A stretch of 64,000 bases of DNA from Sycobia sp. Sy_11 (GCA_018907035.1 JACCIC010000035.1:124001-188000); one strand, 5' to 3'. Counted from the stretch's first letter, positions 24,440 to 36,755 are shown. Notes: a model not told the origin generated them from the sequence alone. A program made the numbers and translations.

Positions 24440-24690
24440 GTTTGGAAGCGGAAGTGTACAAAATAAATTGTAAAGACTGTGACAAATATTACATTGGACA
24501 TACGGGTAAATACCTAAAACAAAGAATATTTGAGCATTTGCATAGCTTGCTAAGCATGAATTGTACATCCGGGCTAAAAGAACATAGTTTAGACTTGATA
24601 CATTCTTTCGATTTTGAAAATGTAGATATTTTGGAACGAGGTATTAAAATAGATATAAAAGAGAGACTCATGAAAATATTCATATTTTAA
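24440..24690 (+). pseudogene. GIY-YIG endonuclease domain of the Penelope-like element
   Basis: An 82-codon frame carries the pattern VYKINCKDCDKYYIGHTG followed by LKQRIFEH. This is the GIY-YIG fold start (YK...YYIG) and its conserved Arg helix as found in Penelope-like elements. Cys residues in NCKDC recall the CCHH-like linker typical of the group. The usual continuation (LSDH..., FDW-like block, then a C-terminal ESxxLP-like tail) is only partly present, and the frame breaks after about residue 80. It is separated from the RT remnant by stops and frameshifts. Confidence 0.8.
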
Positions 24691-24914
24691 AGAATTGCAA
24701 TAATGTAAATTTAATGTTAGAATCAAGTAAATTGGAAAGCATTTGTCATTCTTTATTAATATAAAAGTAATGTTTTATATTTAAGTCAAGAAGGTTGGAT
24801 TTCTACAAATATTATACCAATAAATTTAGATTGGAGATAGGGTATATAATATAGTATATATAGCATAATATAATATATAATATATATAGCATGCTGGGTT
24901 TTTCATTTTAGTTT

Positions 24915-24957
24915 AGTTCCTGAGGATGAACCGTAGCGGTTCGAAACGTCGGACATC
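24915..24957 (+). ncRNA. Hammerhead-ribozyme-like motif in the Penelope-like terminal region
   Basis: The order CTGAGGA (24920-24926), a perfect six-pair stem GAACCG/CGGTTC with loop TAG, GAAAC (24943-24947), GTC (24948-24950) and GGAC pairing back to GTTC (24916-24919) follows the hammerhead layout CUGANGA, stem II, GAAA, stem III, UH, stem I. Hammerheads are known in Penelope-like elements. Two departures are one extra T before stem II and a stem III of only two pairs with no loop, which would require pairing between two copies. Activity is unproven. Confidence 0.5.
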
Positions 24958-25080
24958 AAAGGTGAAAATAAGGTGATTAGGGCAGTCAGATTGTCCTTCA
25001 CTAACATAGAATATAATTTATTATTTTTATTTATTTTATTTTATTTTATTTTATTATTTTTAATTTTTAATCTAATTTAT

Positions 25081-25215
25081 TTTTAGTAATAAGTTTTATT
25101 TCAGATTCTTCGAGGGTGATAATAAACAAGGACAGTCTGACTGTCATTATTTTAGTTTAATATATTATAGTGTAAAGACTGTAAGACCGATAACAATATT
25201 TATAAATTTAATTGA
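25081..25215 (-). repeat. Right terminal repeat of the Penelope-like family (inverted)
   Basis: The reverse complement aligns with 51701-51820 across almost its whole length, including the ATCTGAAATAAAACTTATTA inner edge (CGAAG here for CGATG there just before it), and with 19522-19650. Confidence 0.75.
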
Positions 25216-25690
25216 AAACAGTCGACATAGGTACAATTTTTAATTTTAAAATAACTCCTCAACATAAATAAAAATGTTCAGAAATAACCATTTTTGAAAT
25301 TATGGTCGTATAGAGTGAAACATTTATTAATAGTTATCTAGAATAGAATATGTTAGAAAATCCGAACTTAAGCTAGCATTTTTCTAATTATAATATCATT
25401 TAACAAATAAATAAATAAAATAAGTAAATAAGGCAACCTCTCGAAGGATTCCTCGATTGTAAGTAAGTAACATTTTTTAAATAAAATTTCCATTACAACA
25501 CAAACATATAGATACTCAAACATACAAGTTTATTTGTAATAAGCCGCGAATAAAGTCAAATCGTAAAAAGTAAGTCCAAGACCTATTATAAAATTACTTA
25601 ATAAGTATTTATCTAAGAAGACTATGTTAATAGATCTCAATATTGCGACAATAGCAGACCAATTCTAGTATTGATGATTTTCACTAAAGT
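25216..25690. other. AT-rich stretch; nothing seen
   Basis: No gene, repeat family or islet was recognised. Confidence 0.45.
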
Positions 25691-25695
25691 GTGAA

Positions 25696-25900
25696 TTAAT
25701 TGCGACGTAGTTTCGCGGAGTTACACAGACGGTTAGGAAGGAGGGTGTCGAGCACAGACAGGGCGTGGCCGCCCTCGTCCTCGTCTTCGTCCTCGTCTCT
25801 GTCCTTGAACCTAACGTCGCGAACTTCTCCTCCTTTTCTCCTACTCTCGCTTTCTTCAGTAAATGTGCGGTTTTCTACCACCTACACAGTTCATCCGATA
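25696..25900 (-). promoter_or_regulatory. Small GC islet with an acidic minus-strand frame
   Basis: About 200 bp of raised GC in AT-rich intron. On the minus strand a 61-codon frame includes an alternating Asp/Glu run (DEDEDEDEG) encoded by a GAC-GAG hexamer repeat. No clear acceptor or donor frames it and it is not recognised, so an enhancer-like islet is the safer call. Confidence 0.3.
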
Positions 25901-27180
25901 TTTCCCTCTCTCAATTTTTACTCGCATTTATAGAGATAATTTATCATTCGCTATATGCTGCTTTTAATATATCTACATTATTTATCTACATTATTTACAC
26001 AAGTTAAATTTTTATAAACTATTATGAAAGTCGTATACTACGAACAGTGGAATTTGTTATACTCACGCTAAAATACTAATTTTTCTCCAATCTCCCAACT
26101 TACCTGAAACAAAAAATATTACATAAACAATGTAAAAACTGATAATTCATTATTTTTCATATTATAAGATTAAAGTACATTAACTGGTTGAAATAACAGA
26201 AATGTTAAAATGTCAAAATCATAAATAGTACATAACAAACAATGTGATAGCTATACATTTATCAGAAGTCTAGAATGAAAAATATATACAACATTATTCA
26301 ATGATTTCAATAGCATTGAGATTTTAGTAGGGATAATAGTTCAGGCAAGTTCTAACATTATTATTGTTCTTGTTGTCTTGTTTTGTTTCTGTTATTATTG
26401 CTGTTGTTGTTTCTGTTGGTGTTGTCATTGTTTTTGTCTTTATACAAGTTTTTAATCTGTGGTGTCGTTATTATTATTCCTTTTGTTATTTATTATTATT
26501 ATTATTATCGTCATCGTTATTATTATTATTACAAGACTTGTCAAGTTATTAATCATTATTGTTGTCCGTGAACAAGCTTAGCGAATAGAATTATATATCT
26601 TGGTTTCCTTTCTATCTTTTTATTTATATATGTTGCATTTCATATGTTAAATTTAAGCATTCTGCATAATAATCGAGATGAGAAGAATGTCCAGAGACAT
26701 TTATAATACCTATTCATTATACAAACTGCACTGATTATTATATTTTCAATAAAATATATTTTATTTAATTAAGTAAATGCATATTTTAAATTAGAAAATC
26801 TATGCTTAGTTCAAATAAATATTTTAAAGGGATGATGTTGTAATGAAAATGTACTAAATACAGTGTTATTGGTTTTAGGTATATAGTCTACTGTTATTAC
26901 TTCTTATGTCTCGTTTAAATGTAAGATGCTCTTTTAAAACATTATAAGTAAATATTTGATTTATTAGCTCGATGAAACTGAAGACTATAGACTATTATAG
27001 GTATATAGGATAAAGTATATAGTGTGAAAAATGTATATGAACGGGTTTAGAAAGCGTGGAAAAATTAGGTCATTAAAAAAACATAAGGGTATGCTTGAGA
27101 CATACATGACAGGAAAACAGTAACTTGGCAAGTGTCAGATTGTAGGAGTAAGCGAGTAAGTAAGTCTACAACGAATGAAA
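25901..27180. other. AT-rich stretch with a TTG/TTA-rich low-complexity tract
   Basis: From about 26358 to 26545 the sequence is built of imperfect TTG, TTA, TTC and GTT triplets. On the minus strand it would encode an Asn-rich stretch that soon hits stops. No gene is supported. Confidence 0.5.
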
Positions 27181-28740
27181 GAAGAAAGGGCTCACGGTAG
27201 TCATGGTGACTACCTACCGTAGTCGGCTTTCACTGTCTGATCGATCCACCACGGTCAAGGTTATCATTAAATTGTCGATTTACCCAAACATCGCCCCTCC
27301 TTATCAAGTACACCAGACAGAGCCAGAGATATATATAGAAATTCTCTGCAATCATTGTGTCTATATATGTTCCCAATTCATAGTAAACATGTCTACGTGA
27401 ATATTCTGATTTATTTATAAATATGCATTATTTTAGAAATTTTGAGGGTATTATATTCTAACTAATAAATAAGAGCATAAATAATTAAAGATTTTTTTAA
27501 AGTTCATTCGACAAATGAATTATAGTTTCTAAAGGATCTAATTAATTGTAACTAATTAAAAATTTAATTTATTTAAATTAAATAAATAACTTTAAGAATG
27601 TTGAAGAAAATATATGTTTTTGACGTTGAGATACAGTATTTAATTATCAGAAGTATTTTAACAACGAAATTATATTAATTAGTAAAATTCTAATGGTAGA
27701 AATTGAAATGATTCTTAGACCAAGAGGAAGCCAGTTTTTTGAAAAGTACTAAAAATATTGAATTAATGGTTTAATACTAACCAATAAATGTGAAATATAA
27801 CATCAAGCTATTAAAAATTTTATTATTTCTAGCAGCATATAGGTTTATTACGTTAGTAATTAGGTACCCATTTGTCTCGTTAGACATGATTTTTTTGTTC
27901 ACAGTGCTAAGGCCGATGATGAACCAGTATTATTTTCTTACAGTGTCTTTAAAATGACTTGAGCGCTACAATTGAAATATTTGATGATCTTTCGATCAAA
28001 CAATTAAGTTCGTCGTTTGACGTGATTTTAGAAATAAACGTATGGAAGAACAGTACTTATTAATCTATTTTAACAGTTGTTCGCCGATTAGAAACAGGTT
28101 ATGTAAATTTGAGGAAACTGAATTTCTATTGAAGTAGTTATTAACGAATTCAAATCTTATCATAATAAGAAAACTTAAGGAAATAATAATTGTTATTTTT
28201 CACAAATTATTTAAGGTTATTGTCAAACAGTACAAGAAAAAGTATAAAACATACGATTTTGAATAATCAAAAATCGTAACAACTGAATCCAATTAATTTA
28301 AAGAAGTAAGTAATTAATAACATTGTAAAAAATTTTATGTAAAAATACAAAAATTTCTTTTTTCAATTCCATATATAGTTTGAAGAAAACATTAAGAATG
28401 ATTTGTGTAATAATATTTATTTCTTTGGTAATGTTTAACATTAAATTGATAACTATTAAAAAGTTTTAAAAAATTATTATTTTAAAATTTCATGGAACAG
28501 TAGCTGTTGTGAATATTTTATTAATAATCCCAAGTTGGACTTAGTATATATGAGTATAATGTTTCCGAATGTAAAGTAAAAAGCAGCTGACTTGTTTTTT
28601 AAATTTAAAAAATTCTAAAACTAGTTTTTCTAATATTATATATTTATTTATACATGAATTGTACTAAAATATACGAAAACTTGATAGCTGATGAAATATT
28701 TTATGAATTTGAAAGATCGTAATGTATACCTAGATAAAGA
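27181..28740. other. AT-rich stretch with one short GC patch and palindrome
   Basis: A patch of higher GC at 27185-27330 contains the 19-bp inverted repeat GGTAGTCATGGTGACTACC (27196-27214). The rest is AT-rich with no recognised feature. Confidence 0.45.
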
Positions 28741-28749
28741 TAGAGAAGG

Positions 28750-29100
28750 CAAAAAGATAAAAGGGTGACGAACCGATTTTGATGGAGGTGGATAGAGGGG
28801 AGGCGGTCGTTTCAAACTGTCGGGTGCGAGTCCATGACCGTGACCTTGGTTTTTATAACAGGGGTTATCGAGCGCGCCGGGACTTTCACCGCACAGCGGC
28901 CGTCCAGATTCTCACTTTCTCTGTCGGCATCACCCTCTACATATGTCTACCTCTCTCTGGCATTCCCGTGTTTATTCGCGATTCCGAGAGCAGCAACCCT
29001 TGCGTGGGTACGTCTAGACGACCCCACTTCCTCGCTCCTTTAACGCAGCGCCCTCCCCTCTCTCCTTGAATCTTATGTACGAGGATTATATTCCCTTCGC
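28750..29100. promoter_or_regulatory. GC islet in the long intron
   Basis: About 330 bp of balanced GC with many CpG, including a polypyrimidine segment near 28912-28965. Two overlapping plus frames (96 and 69 codons) lack family resemblance. Probably a cis-regulatory region. Confidence 0.35.
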
Positions 29101-31284
29101 TTACTTAAAGTTAGAGAAAACTTCATTCAATAATTTTCGTTTATCTAAGAATTTTTTCTTTTAAACGTATAAACTGTAATGAAGTTCCTTGTTGAAAAAA
29201 ATAAAAGCTAATAAGAAAAACTAAAAAATATGCTTCGTCTCCAAAAATGATTGAAAAGAAGTGCGAAGTTGAAAGTTTTCTTAGTTGACGGTAGATTTTG
29301 AAATATTAGCCAGAATTAATATTTAAGCTTGAAACTAAGAAGGATGAATAATTTCGTATTAAAATTTTTTAAAATTACTAATTGAAACATAATTAATAAT
29401 AAAGAGAACGACAGTTTCGAAATTTTATTTTTTACGTATTAAATTTTGTTCAGTTATGCAAAAGATGACTCGTAGGATTTTTAAAAAATACTACTAAGCA
29501 GCAGGTCATTATAGTTACAAACCATCAGTAGCCAAAATAAATTTAAAGCGTAGTATGTAAATAAAATTAGTTGATTTGGAACAGCTCTCTAAGATGCATG
29601 CTAAAATCTTGTCTATGAAATGATCAGGAACAAAATAAATTTTTCTACATACCAAATAATTGTTCTTAGATGTAATAAAGCAGCATTTTTATAGATTAAT
29701 TTTTATGCATTGAACCGTATACATAGTCACTTTGTTTAATGGCGGGTATTACACAATACGCAATTTTTTTCAAACGAAAATATAAACAATATTTGATCAT
29801 ATATAAATATCAAAATCTAATTCTGCTGTTACGGTACCGTTTTTTGATATATAAAAAGGAAAACCTCAAAACTTTTTTCATTACAGACTTGGATAGTAAA
29901 AGATTTTGTTCATACTTTGATAAATAAAAATATGTCAGTCTCTTAAATTTTACTTCAATTAAAATAAAGTTTAGAATTTCTGCGTGTCTGCGGGAATATT
30001 GGATATCAGATAGTTCAATAATTTTCATACATAAAAATTGCTTTGCAAAATGATCCGATGAAATTTGCGTACGTTTATTTTTGCACGACACAGCGAACAC
30101 AACAATTTTCATATATAATTGTAAATGTCAATATTTAGTTTTAACTGATCGAACATATGCTACTACTATCAACTTGAGTGAAAGTTTACCATAGAAATAT
30201 ATATTATTCCACGTCTATAATAACTTGTAAATCGCGAGATGTTCAAAAGATGTATGATAGTTCTAGTAAAATCAGACCTGACCAACTTGAAGGTGTAGAA
30301 AGTTATCTAAAAGCTTATCCTAACATAAATACTCTAACATTTAAATGATCTTAAGTAATATAAGATTCAAAACTTAGCTATAAAAATTATAATTGTTTTA
30401 AACTTATGTGAATGAACCAAAAATAAAAAATACGCTAATTTTTATCTACGAAAAAGGGGCTATTTTATTTAAATGATGGATTTAGTCTAGATTGATCGAA
30501 ATAATGCTATTTATATGCAAATAATTTCTGGAATTTAGGAACTAAACTATTCCATTCTGAGATTTCGTAATTAAATTATTCGCAGTTAAATAATGCTTCT
30601 GTTAAATTCAATTAAATATACTGTGCTATCAATATATAGAACATCTTCATTTTAGTATTATATTAGAAAAGAACAATAATATTTCAAGCAAAAATATTGT
30701 AGTGGGCCTTTATTTTCAAATGTATAGTTTCTGAGTTATTGTTAATTAAATTTTCGTCGATTTTAGCATACAGATATCGGTTAGTAATAAGTAGTTAATT
30801 ACTTTTTTCTGCTGGGGTAATTAGGGGGAGACGTTCAATTTTGATTGAGCTAATTGTGGAGGTAATCAGAGTTATATCACTTAATTTAGACCAAATCCAT
30901 CTTGCAAATGTTGTGGCTTCTCCTTCTGAGTATACAAAATTTATAATTACAGATTGTATAGAGTATACAATACTTAAAATTACATTTTTTCAACGATTAA
31001 ACAATATTTAAATTCTATTTGCAATAGTTAAAGTTACATCAATTATTAAACGTTTTTAAAATAATTATTATTAAAAGAAGTTTCCAAAAATTCGGTGCAT
31101 TACAAGCAAAATTAAATTTCTTCCTTAATATAGCTTTGCATTCATTCTTCAGATTATTGTGCTACTCTATGTGAGGTTTAAATACGATTATTTTTAGCTT
31201 TAGATTATTAATAAATAATACAATTTATTAGATTTGCACAGTTATTACATAAGATTGCGATTTTTAATAAAAAAATTGGAGATT
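29101..31284. other. AT-rich stretch; no gene seen
   Basis: Short A/T-rich frames only (for example 29739-29927 plus and 29810-30112 minus), neither recognised. Confidence 0.45.
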
Positions 31285-31552
31285 CGGAGAGAGCGGTGTG
31301 GTTCAAAAGAATACTCAACCTAACAAATTTACAAATAACTCGCTATTATATAGTGGATCGTATAAGGAAATACGCCCACGCATAGTGGAGTTCGCCATGT
31401 TAGCGACAGCAGATCTCTTAGACTTGGAACAATTACTCCATATGCATATTATATAATATCTTAATATTATATTAATTATTCTAATAATATTCATTTGTAT
31501 TTTGTACCTAAATATGGTAATGTTAAAGTAATAATTACTTTTAACATTCTAA
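31285..31552 (-). mobile_element. Possible solo LTR, copia-like
   Basis: On the minus strand a purine-rich stretch (AGGTGGAGG) stands just before TGTTAGAATGTTAAAAG, which resembles a polypurine tract followed by the TG start of a copia-type LTR. The following 260 bp holds a short GC-richer R/U5-like block ending near CTCTCTCCGAATCTCC. A second LTR and internal coding sequence were not found. The 78-codon minus frame at 31491-31727 spans the junction and is not recognised. Confidence 0.35.
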
Positions 31553-33000
31553 CATACCTCCACCTAAATAGTAAAAAATTGATCCTCTTCTCTGTAAATA
31601 TCACACGTAATTTGTGTCCCCTTATTAGTTGATGTAAATTTGGATGCGAGTTTTGTCTTACGAAAGTCTCAAACCAAGCTCCAAAAAAGAACAAAGTGGC
31701 GTTGTTTGATTTAAACCTATTAAGCATCGAAATTTTCTAACACGGCGTATATACGCAGGATATTTTTAAAATAAAACTTCTGTGAATTATGAATAGCTAA
31801 AGATAACTTTAAGTTTCTGTATTAATATCTTTGTTTAATATATGAATGAATATAGTCTAGCTATAACTGCGATTTATATACGAAGTTTGATTCTTGCACA
31901 AAAAAACTTGAAGTTGTATCAATTTTGTATAGCTATCATAATGATAACTATATATATACTTAAAAAATATGCTTAACTGGATATTGGATCAATTAAAATT
32001 TTTACTTCAAATTTTCACTTAAAATTTGATTTTTTTTCTTATGATACAGAGATCGTGGTTGATTTCCTAGAATCTTTTATCAAAGAAAAGATCTTGAGCA
32101 AATAAATTTATACAATTTATTTATGTTATAAAGATAGTCAATTCATTGCTGTTTAACAATGGCGCTATTTAGTAAATTAATTTTATATTTCATTTTGAAA
32201 TTTTTTTCAAAACAAATTTTTTTATATTATTTAATTAGACAACTGTAAAACATTTAGAATTGCGTAACATAGAAAAGTTTGAACTGATATTTTAATATAA
32301 AATTCAAGAACTCTATTTGTTAAGTTTTATACTTTTGATGATTTTATTTATTTATTTTAATGGTTTTATTAACGTACTTATTCAGATAGAATGTTTATTA
32401 AGTTAATATAATCATAAAAAATATCTTTATTCCATATCTATGGGTATACAAGCTTTACTTATCCTGTTTTTTATCTTAGAATTTTTTTTTACTAAAGTAT
32501 TTAAGAATGATATCTGTTATTTTTTTAAAATCTTTTAAAAATAAGACTATATATTATAAAAATATTATATTAGTATAATGCAAATGAATTGAAATCTTTA
32601 AAATCAGAAACAGTAAATAAAGTGTCAAAAAAAGATATTCTTACCTAATATAAATATGAAATAATTTATTTATATAATATATAAATATATTAGTATAATA
32701 TATTTTATTATACTAATTAAATTACTAAATATATACTAAATATATTTGTCCAAGGTAAATTAAAATTTTTCTTTATAATGAACGAATAAATTATAAAATG
32801 TTAGCTTAATAGTCATTATCATAGATATTTATAATAATAAAGTCAAAAGAGAGGACAACTTGGTGAATAGTAGATAGTTAATCATAATATGTTTGTCTTT
32901 TTTAACAATATTATTTTAATTATTGAAAATGTTAAAATTTTATGCCTATATTAAGTAGATTTGTTAGTATAATTCGTGAGAAATCTTTGTAATAGTAATT
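31553..33000. other. AT-rich stretch; no gene seen
   Basis: Very AT-rich with TATA/TTTA-rich low complexity around 32560-32760. Nothing supported. Confidence 0.5.
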
Positions 33001-33009
33001 AATACTTTA

Positions 33010-33260
33010 AAGAGGTGGAATTCTGTACTATGTAGGATGTAGGTCGCGGTCTACGAAGCGATCGGATAGATTGGTGCAATGCGCAACTTCAGCGTCGATC
33101 GCTCATTACGTTGTTCAGCTCGTTTTCCTCGACGTTCTTGGCTAGCTCTTGCAACCTTTACCGAGTTCAACGACATAATAAGACCTTCGAGTTGTTTATT
33201 CCATTGCAATTCACAAACTGTGTAAATTCTTCAGCCTAGCACAGCCGTCTTTTTCCTCTT
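33010..33260 (-). promoter_or_regulatory. GC islet with a 41-codon minus frame
   Basis: An island of balanced composition in AT-rich intron. On the minus strand an ATG at 33176 opens 41 codons (starting MSLNSVKVARASQ, Arg/Lys-rich) to TAG at 33051. Neither the peptide nor its context is recognised. It could be an enhancer, a short translated frame in a non-coding RNA or an old insertion. Confidence 0.3.
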
Positions 33261-34370
33261 ACAATTGCAGTAATCACGGAATTGCGTCACTAAATCTTAT
33301 TGAACCCTCATAGTTTGTTGAAAATGCTAATAGTATTCAACAAAACCTGATTAAACGCTTATTTCTTTCGCTTTAGTCACTTATTTTATTGATATAAAAT
33401 GACAAGCATTCTCAGTATATATGATCTAGATATGCTATTCAAGTAGAACTGTACATAATGTGTCTAACTGAAAATACGAGTAGAGTAAGCCTAATGTGGT
33501 CAGACATAGACAAATTTATAAGTCGCTCTCCTAGTAAGGCTCAAAAAATAAAATCATAGATCGAAAGTGCTTTTAAATCTGTGTATGATCGAGATTATAT
33601 AGTTAATAGATAGCTTTTTCATACAGTAACAAATTTAGTAAAATAAAAAAAACTCAAAATCGAAAATGGTTACGAAGCCTATTATGAAAATTTTTGTTTG
33701 TATGTCGATTTGTGTCGACTTAACTTTTTTTAATTATTTTGAATACATATTTTCGTTATCTAATATAGTAATAATTACATTACAAATAACGATTATTATA
33801 ATTTTTTCATTGTATATCACTTAAAGTGTAAAATCTAGCTTCAGTCTTATGTAAATCAAAAGTAAAATTATTAATTCTTCTATAACTTTCAAAACTTCTA
33901 ATTCCAAATAAAATAAACTTCTATGAAAAATAATAAAGTATGTTTTATAAAAATTCATTGGTTTCGCTCATACATGCATATTACATATTCACAGTCTTTA
34001 ATCGATATGTACAGATTTCGTAATAGATTTCATTTTGATTTAGTTTTGAAAAATACCATTATATAAAAGAATCTTTTTTTCAATCAAGGTTTTTTTGGCA
34101 AGTTCCTGTTAGAAGCTTAAAAAGCAGTATGATAGTTTACTAGAACTAATCTCCACTTTCATAACTATATGTTTATTGCAAAAAGATCTGGTATCTCTAT
34201 AAAGTAGTGCCGTTAAATAATAATAATAATAAAAAAGAAGAAGAAGAAGAAAAAAAATAATTAATGAATATCAAGAAAAAGTATTAGAGTCAGGAGCATT
34301 ATTTACGTAATAACTAATTTCCAATATAGACAAAATTTTGCTAACGATAATACAATCATTTCAACACAAC
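33261..34370. other. AT-rich stretch with an AAT/AAG microsatellite
   Basis: AT-rich throughout; a TAA run passes into AAG repeats at 34215-34256. No gene is supported. Confidence 0.5.
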
Positions 34371-34379
34371 CGGCAAGAA

Positions 34380-34565
34380 ATACACGATTAACTCGCGAGA
34401 AATAGATTGCGCTTTCCGCTATCGCGTGCATGCCCGACACGCATTGCGCCAAGGCCTGCACAGCAAGCTCACTTAATGTTAATAGATTCGCGAGTCGCTT
34501 CCATAGCTATTACTTCAAAGAGAGGAAGAGATTGTCGTGTCGCTTATTCGCATAGCCAAGAATGA
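34380..34565. promoter_or_regulatory. GC islet, candidate enhancer
   Basis: About 180 bp of markedly higher GC and CpG, including TCGCGAG and GCGTGCATGCCCG palindromic strings. No coding potential is supported. Confidence 0.3.
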
Positions 34566-35134
34566 TCCAAGAAAACAGAGATCCATTACAAACACTACGA
34601 TCAACAATTTTCAACCAAGGAAATTCAATTATCCTTTCTTCGAATATAAAGAAGAAGAAAAAATATGGGTCTGACAGGTTTGCAGATATTTTTGATGTTA
34701 ATCAAAAGTTATTCAAAAAGTTTAAAAATATTAATTTTAAAAAAAATGTATCTACATCATTTAATTTTTGTATAATTCAATTATTAATTTTGGTTTAAAT
34801 AACTACTGAGGTAAACAATGAATATCAGCATCAAATTTTTAATCACGCGTTAAGCTTTGTTTTATAATAGTTTTTTATTTTATAGGAATATAAGTGACCT
34901 AAGGTCTGCAATTTATTATGATACTATATATAACCCTTATTTCTGACTATTGAAACTTCCTGGATATTGACTAGTCACTAGACGCCCATGCACCCGCATG
35001 AAAATACATAGGTTATATGATCTTCTGCGTGGATATTACCGAATTTCTTTTATTCTTTAACGATCGTTCTACTGTGTATTGCCATTTTCTGTATACGGAG
35101 AGAGAAAAAGAGAGGAGGAGGAGGAGAAGAGGGT

Positions 35135-35150
35135 GATGAGAGAGAGAGAG

Positions 35151-35230
<80 letters not shown>
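35135..35230. repeat. (GA)n microsatellite
   Basis: A GA tract of about 95 bp preceded by AGG repeats. Frames over it encode Arg/Glu or Ser/Leu repeats and are not genes. Confidence 0.95.
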
Positions 35231-35233
<3 letters not shown>

Positions 35234-35299
35234 CAGGACTCACAGGTTAGCCTCGGCCTAGATTGCCATAACACTTTCACTGACGTAACACTCAACTCT

Positions 35300-36680
35300 A
35301 AACTGTTGCGTTAGCATGTGATGTCGCGCCATGTAGAAAATCTGCAAAGCTACAAGTCTCAAAACTAAACATATCTCGCTTTTACAACTATAAGCATCAA
35401 TATATCTACTATATTCTTACGTACTAATAAGCTGTGAATATTCTTTTTTCCGCGCATTCTTTTTTTAATCATCTAATTTTGTATTCAAAATACTATAAAT
35501 TCTAGATTTCAAGTGACATGACTTTTATTAAATATGCTTATCGTTTGAATGAATTTTTTCTCAATGAAATTTCCTGAATTTTGAAAAAATAAACATCAAT
35601 ATGTATAGTATCGAGCCTAAAGAATACAGAAATAATCTGAAAAATTTCAAAGCTGACAAAAATATGAGAAATTTTTTCTTTTAATTAATTTATTTTTATT
35701 AGTTTTCTTACAATTCTGCACTTTTTTCTTCTTCCTATCTCTTGAAGCCTTCCAAATAGTATCTGGCGTCGATTTTTACAAAATAATTGTTTCTAATAAT
35801 GATCTCATTTAACGAAAATATCAGTCATCTCAGAGGAATTTTTAAATTATCAAACAAAAAAAAATTCATTTTCCAAATATCAACAAGGCATATTATGCCT
35901 CGTTACTTGTTTGTCCTTTTTGAAAATAATCGAGTAACTTTTCATTTTTTTACTAATTCTTCACTTACTATTTTTTTACTGTTTAATCGTATTTGTAATC
36001 CAAGTGTAATTGGATAAACTGTTCATTTGAAAACATATTTTTGATCTGACCTTAGCAAACGCGTAAATCAATACACGGATAACTTCCGCAAGACTAAATC
36101 TTGATTTAATATGTGATAAACACGATATTTTAACATATTCATAGACTAATTCTATCTCTGGTACTTTATTTAAATTGTCTATACGAATATTTGAATCAAC
36201 ATTTATTTGGGGCAATCGGAAATTTTGACTCTTGCCGTAATGAAAAAGAATTTAGCTTATGTTCCATACTAATTGATATCGTTTGAGACAGTTTAAATAT
36301 CATTATTTAATAATTAGTTACGTAACAAATTTTTTCTCCTTTTTAATCTATTTTATAGAAATTAATTAATCGCTCTTAAAGTGCGATTAACCAAGCTGCT
36401 TGAACTACCTTACGGTCAAACAGTTGATGTTGTACAGCTGAACGTGTACGGTGTAATAATGATTAAATGAAACGAGCAAGTTACAGATTATTTAGTAAAA
36501 ATGCAGCATAGATGGTTATATAAACGAATTTGTACTATTATTATTAAATGATATATATCAAGACGTAGATAAGACATCTTATATGAATCACATTCTTTCA
36601 ATAAAACTGCAAAATTTCATTTGACCGCAACTAGAATAGATCACTTTCGTTCATATATTTTTCTGTTTTTTTGATTATTT
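35300..36680. other. AT-rich stretch; no gene seen
   Basis: Short frames only, not recognised. Confidence 0.45.
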
Positions 36681-36684
36681 TTGT

Positions 36685-36755
36685 ACATTTGGGAATTGGT
36701 GACCTGTGTCGCCCCGTTGACGGCTTCAGCTAGTCAATAAAGGTGAAACGAACTC
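36685..36755 (+). other. Unexplained GC patch with a frame tail
   Basis: A 55-bp patch of high GC in AT-rich DNA. In one plus frame it reads LGIGDLCRPVDGFS then TAG, as if it were the end of a coding region, but nothing upstream in that frame supports one. An old retroelement fragment is possible; I cannot name it. Confidence 0.25.

Larger units (their letters stand above)
19522..25215 (+). mobile_element. Degraded Penelope-like retroelement bounded by inverted terminal repeats
   Basis: The left end (19522-19650) and the right end (25081-25215) are inverted copies of one another over about 130 bp, sharing blocks such as ATCGGTCTTACAGTCTTTA and an imperfect palindrome around GACAGTC..GACTGTC. 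Between them, on the plus strand, lie a decayed reverse transcriptase C-terminal region (23850-24303), a GIY-YIG endonuclease domain (24440-24690) and a hammerhead-like motif (24915-24957). RT plus GIY-YIG in that order is diagnostic of Penelope-like elements. The RT N-terminal part was not found; 19.7-23.3 kb is AT-rich and holds later repeats and a SINE. The two ends may therefore belong to one old element or to two adjacent insertions. Confidence 0.6.

Noticed and set aside
35013..35295. Ser/Leu and Arg/Glu frames
   Set aside because: Translations of the GA tract at 35135-35230.
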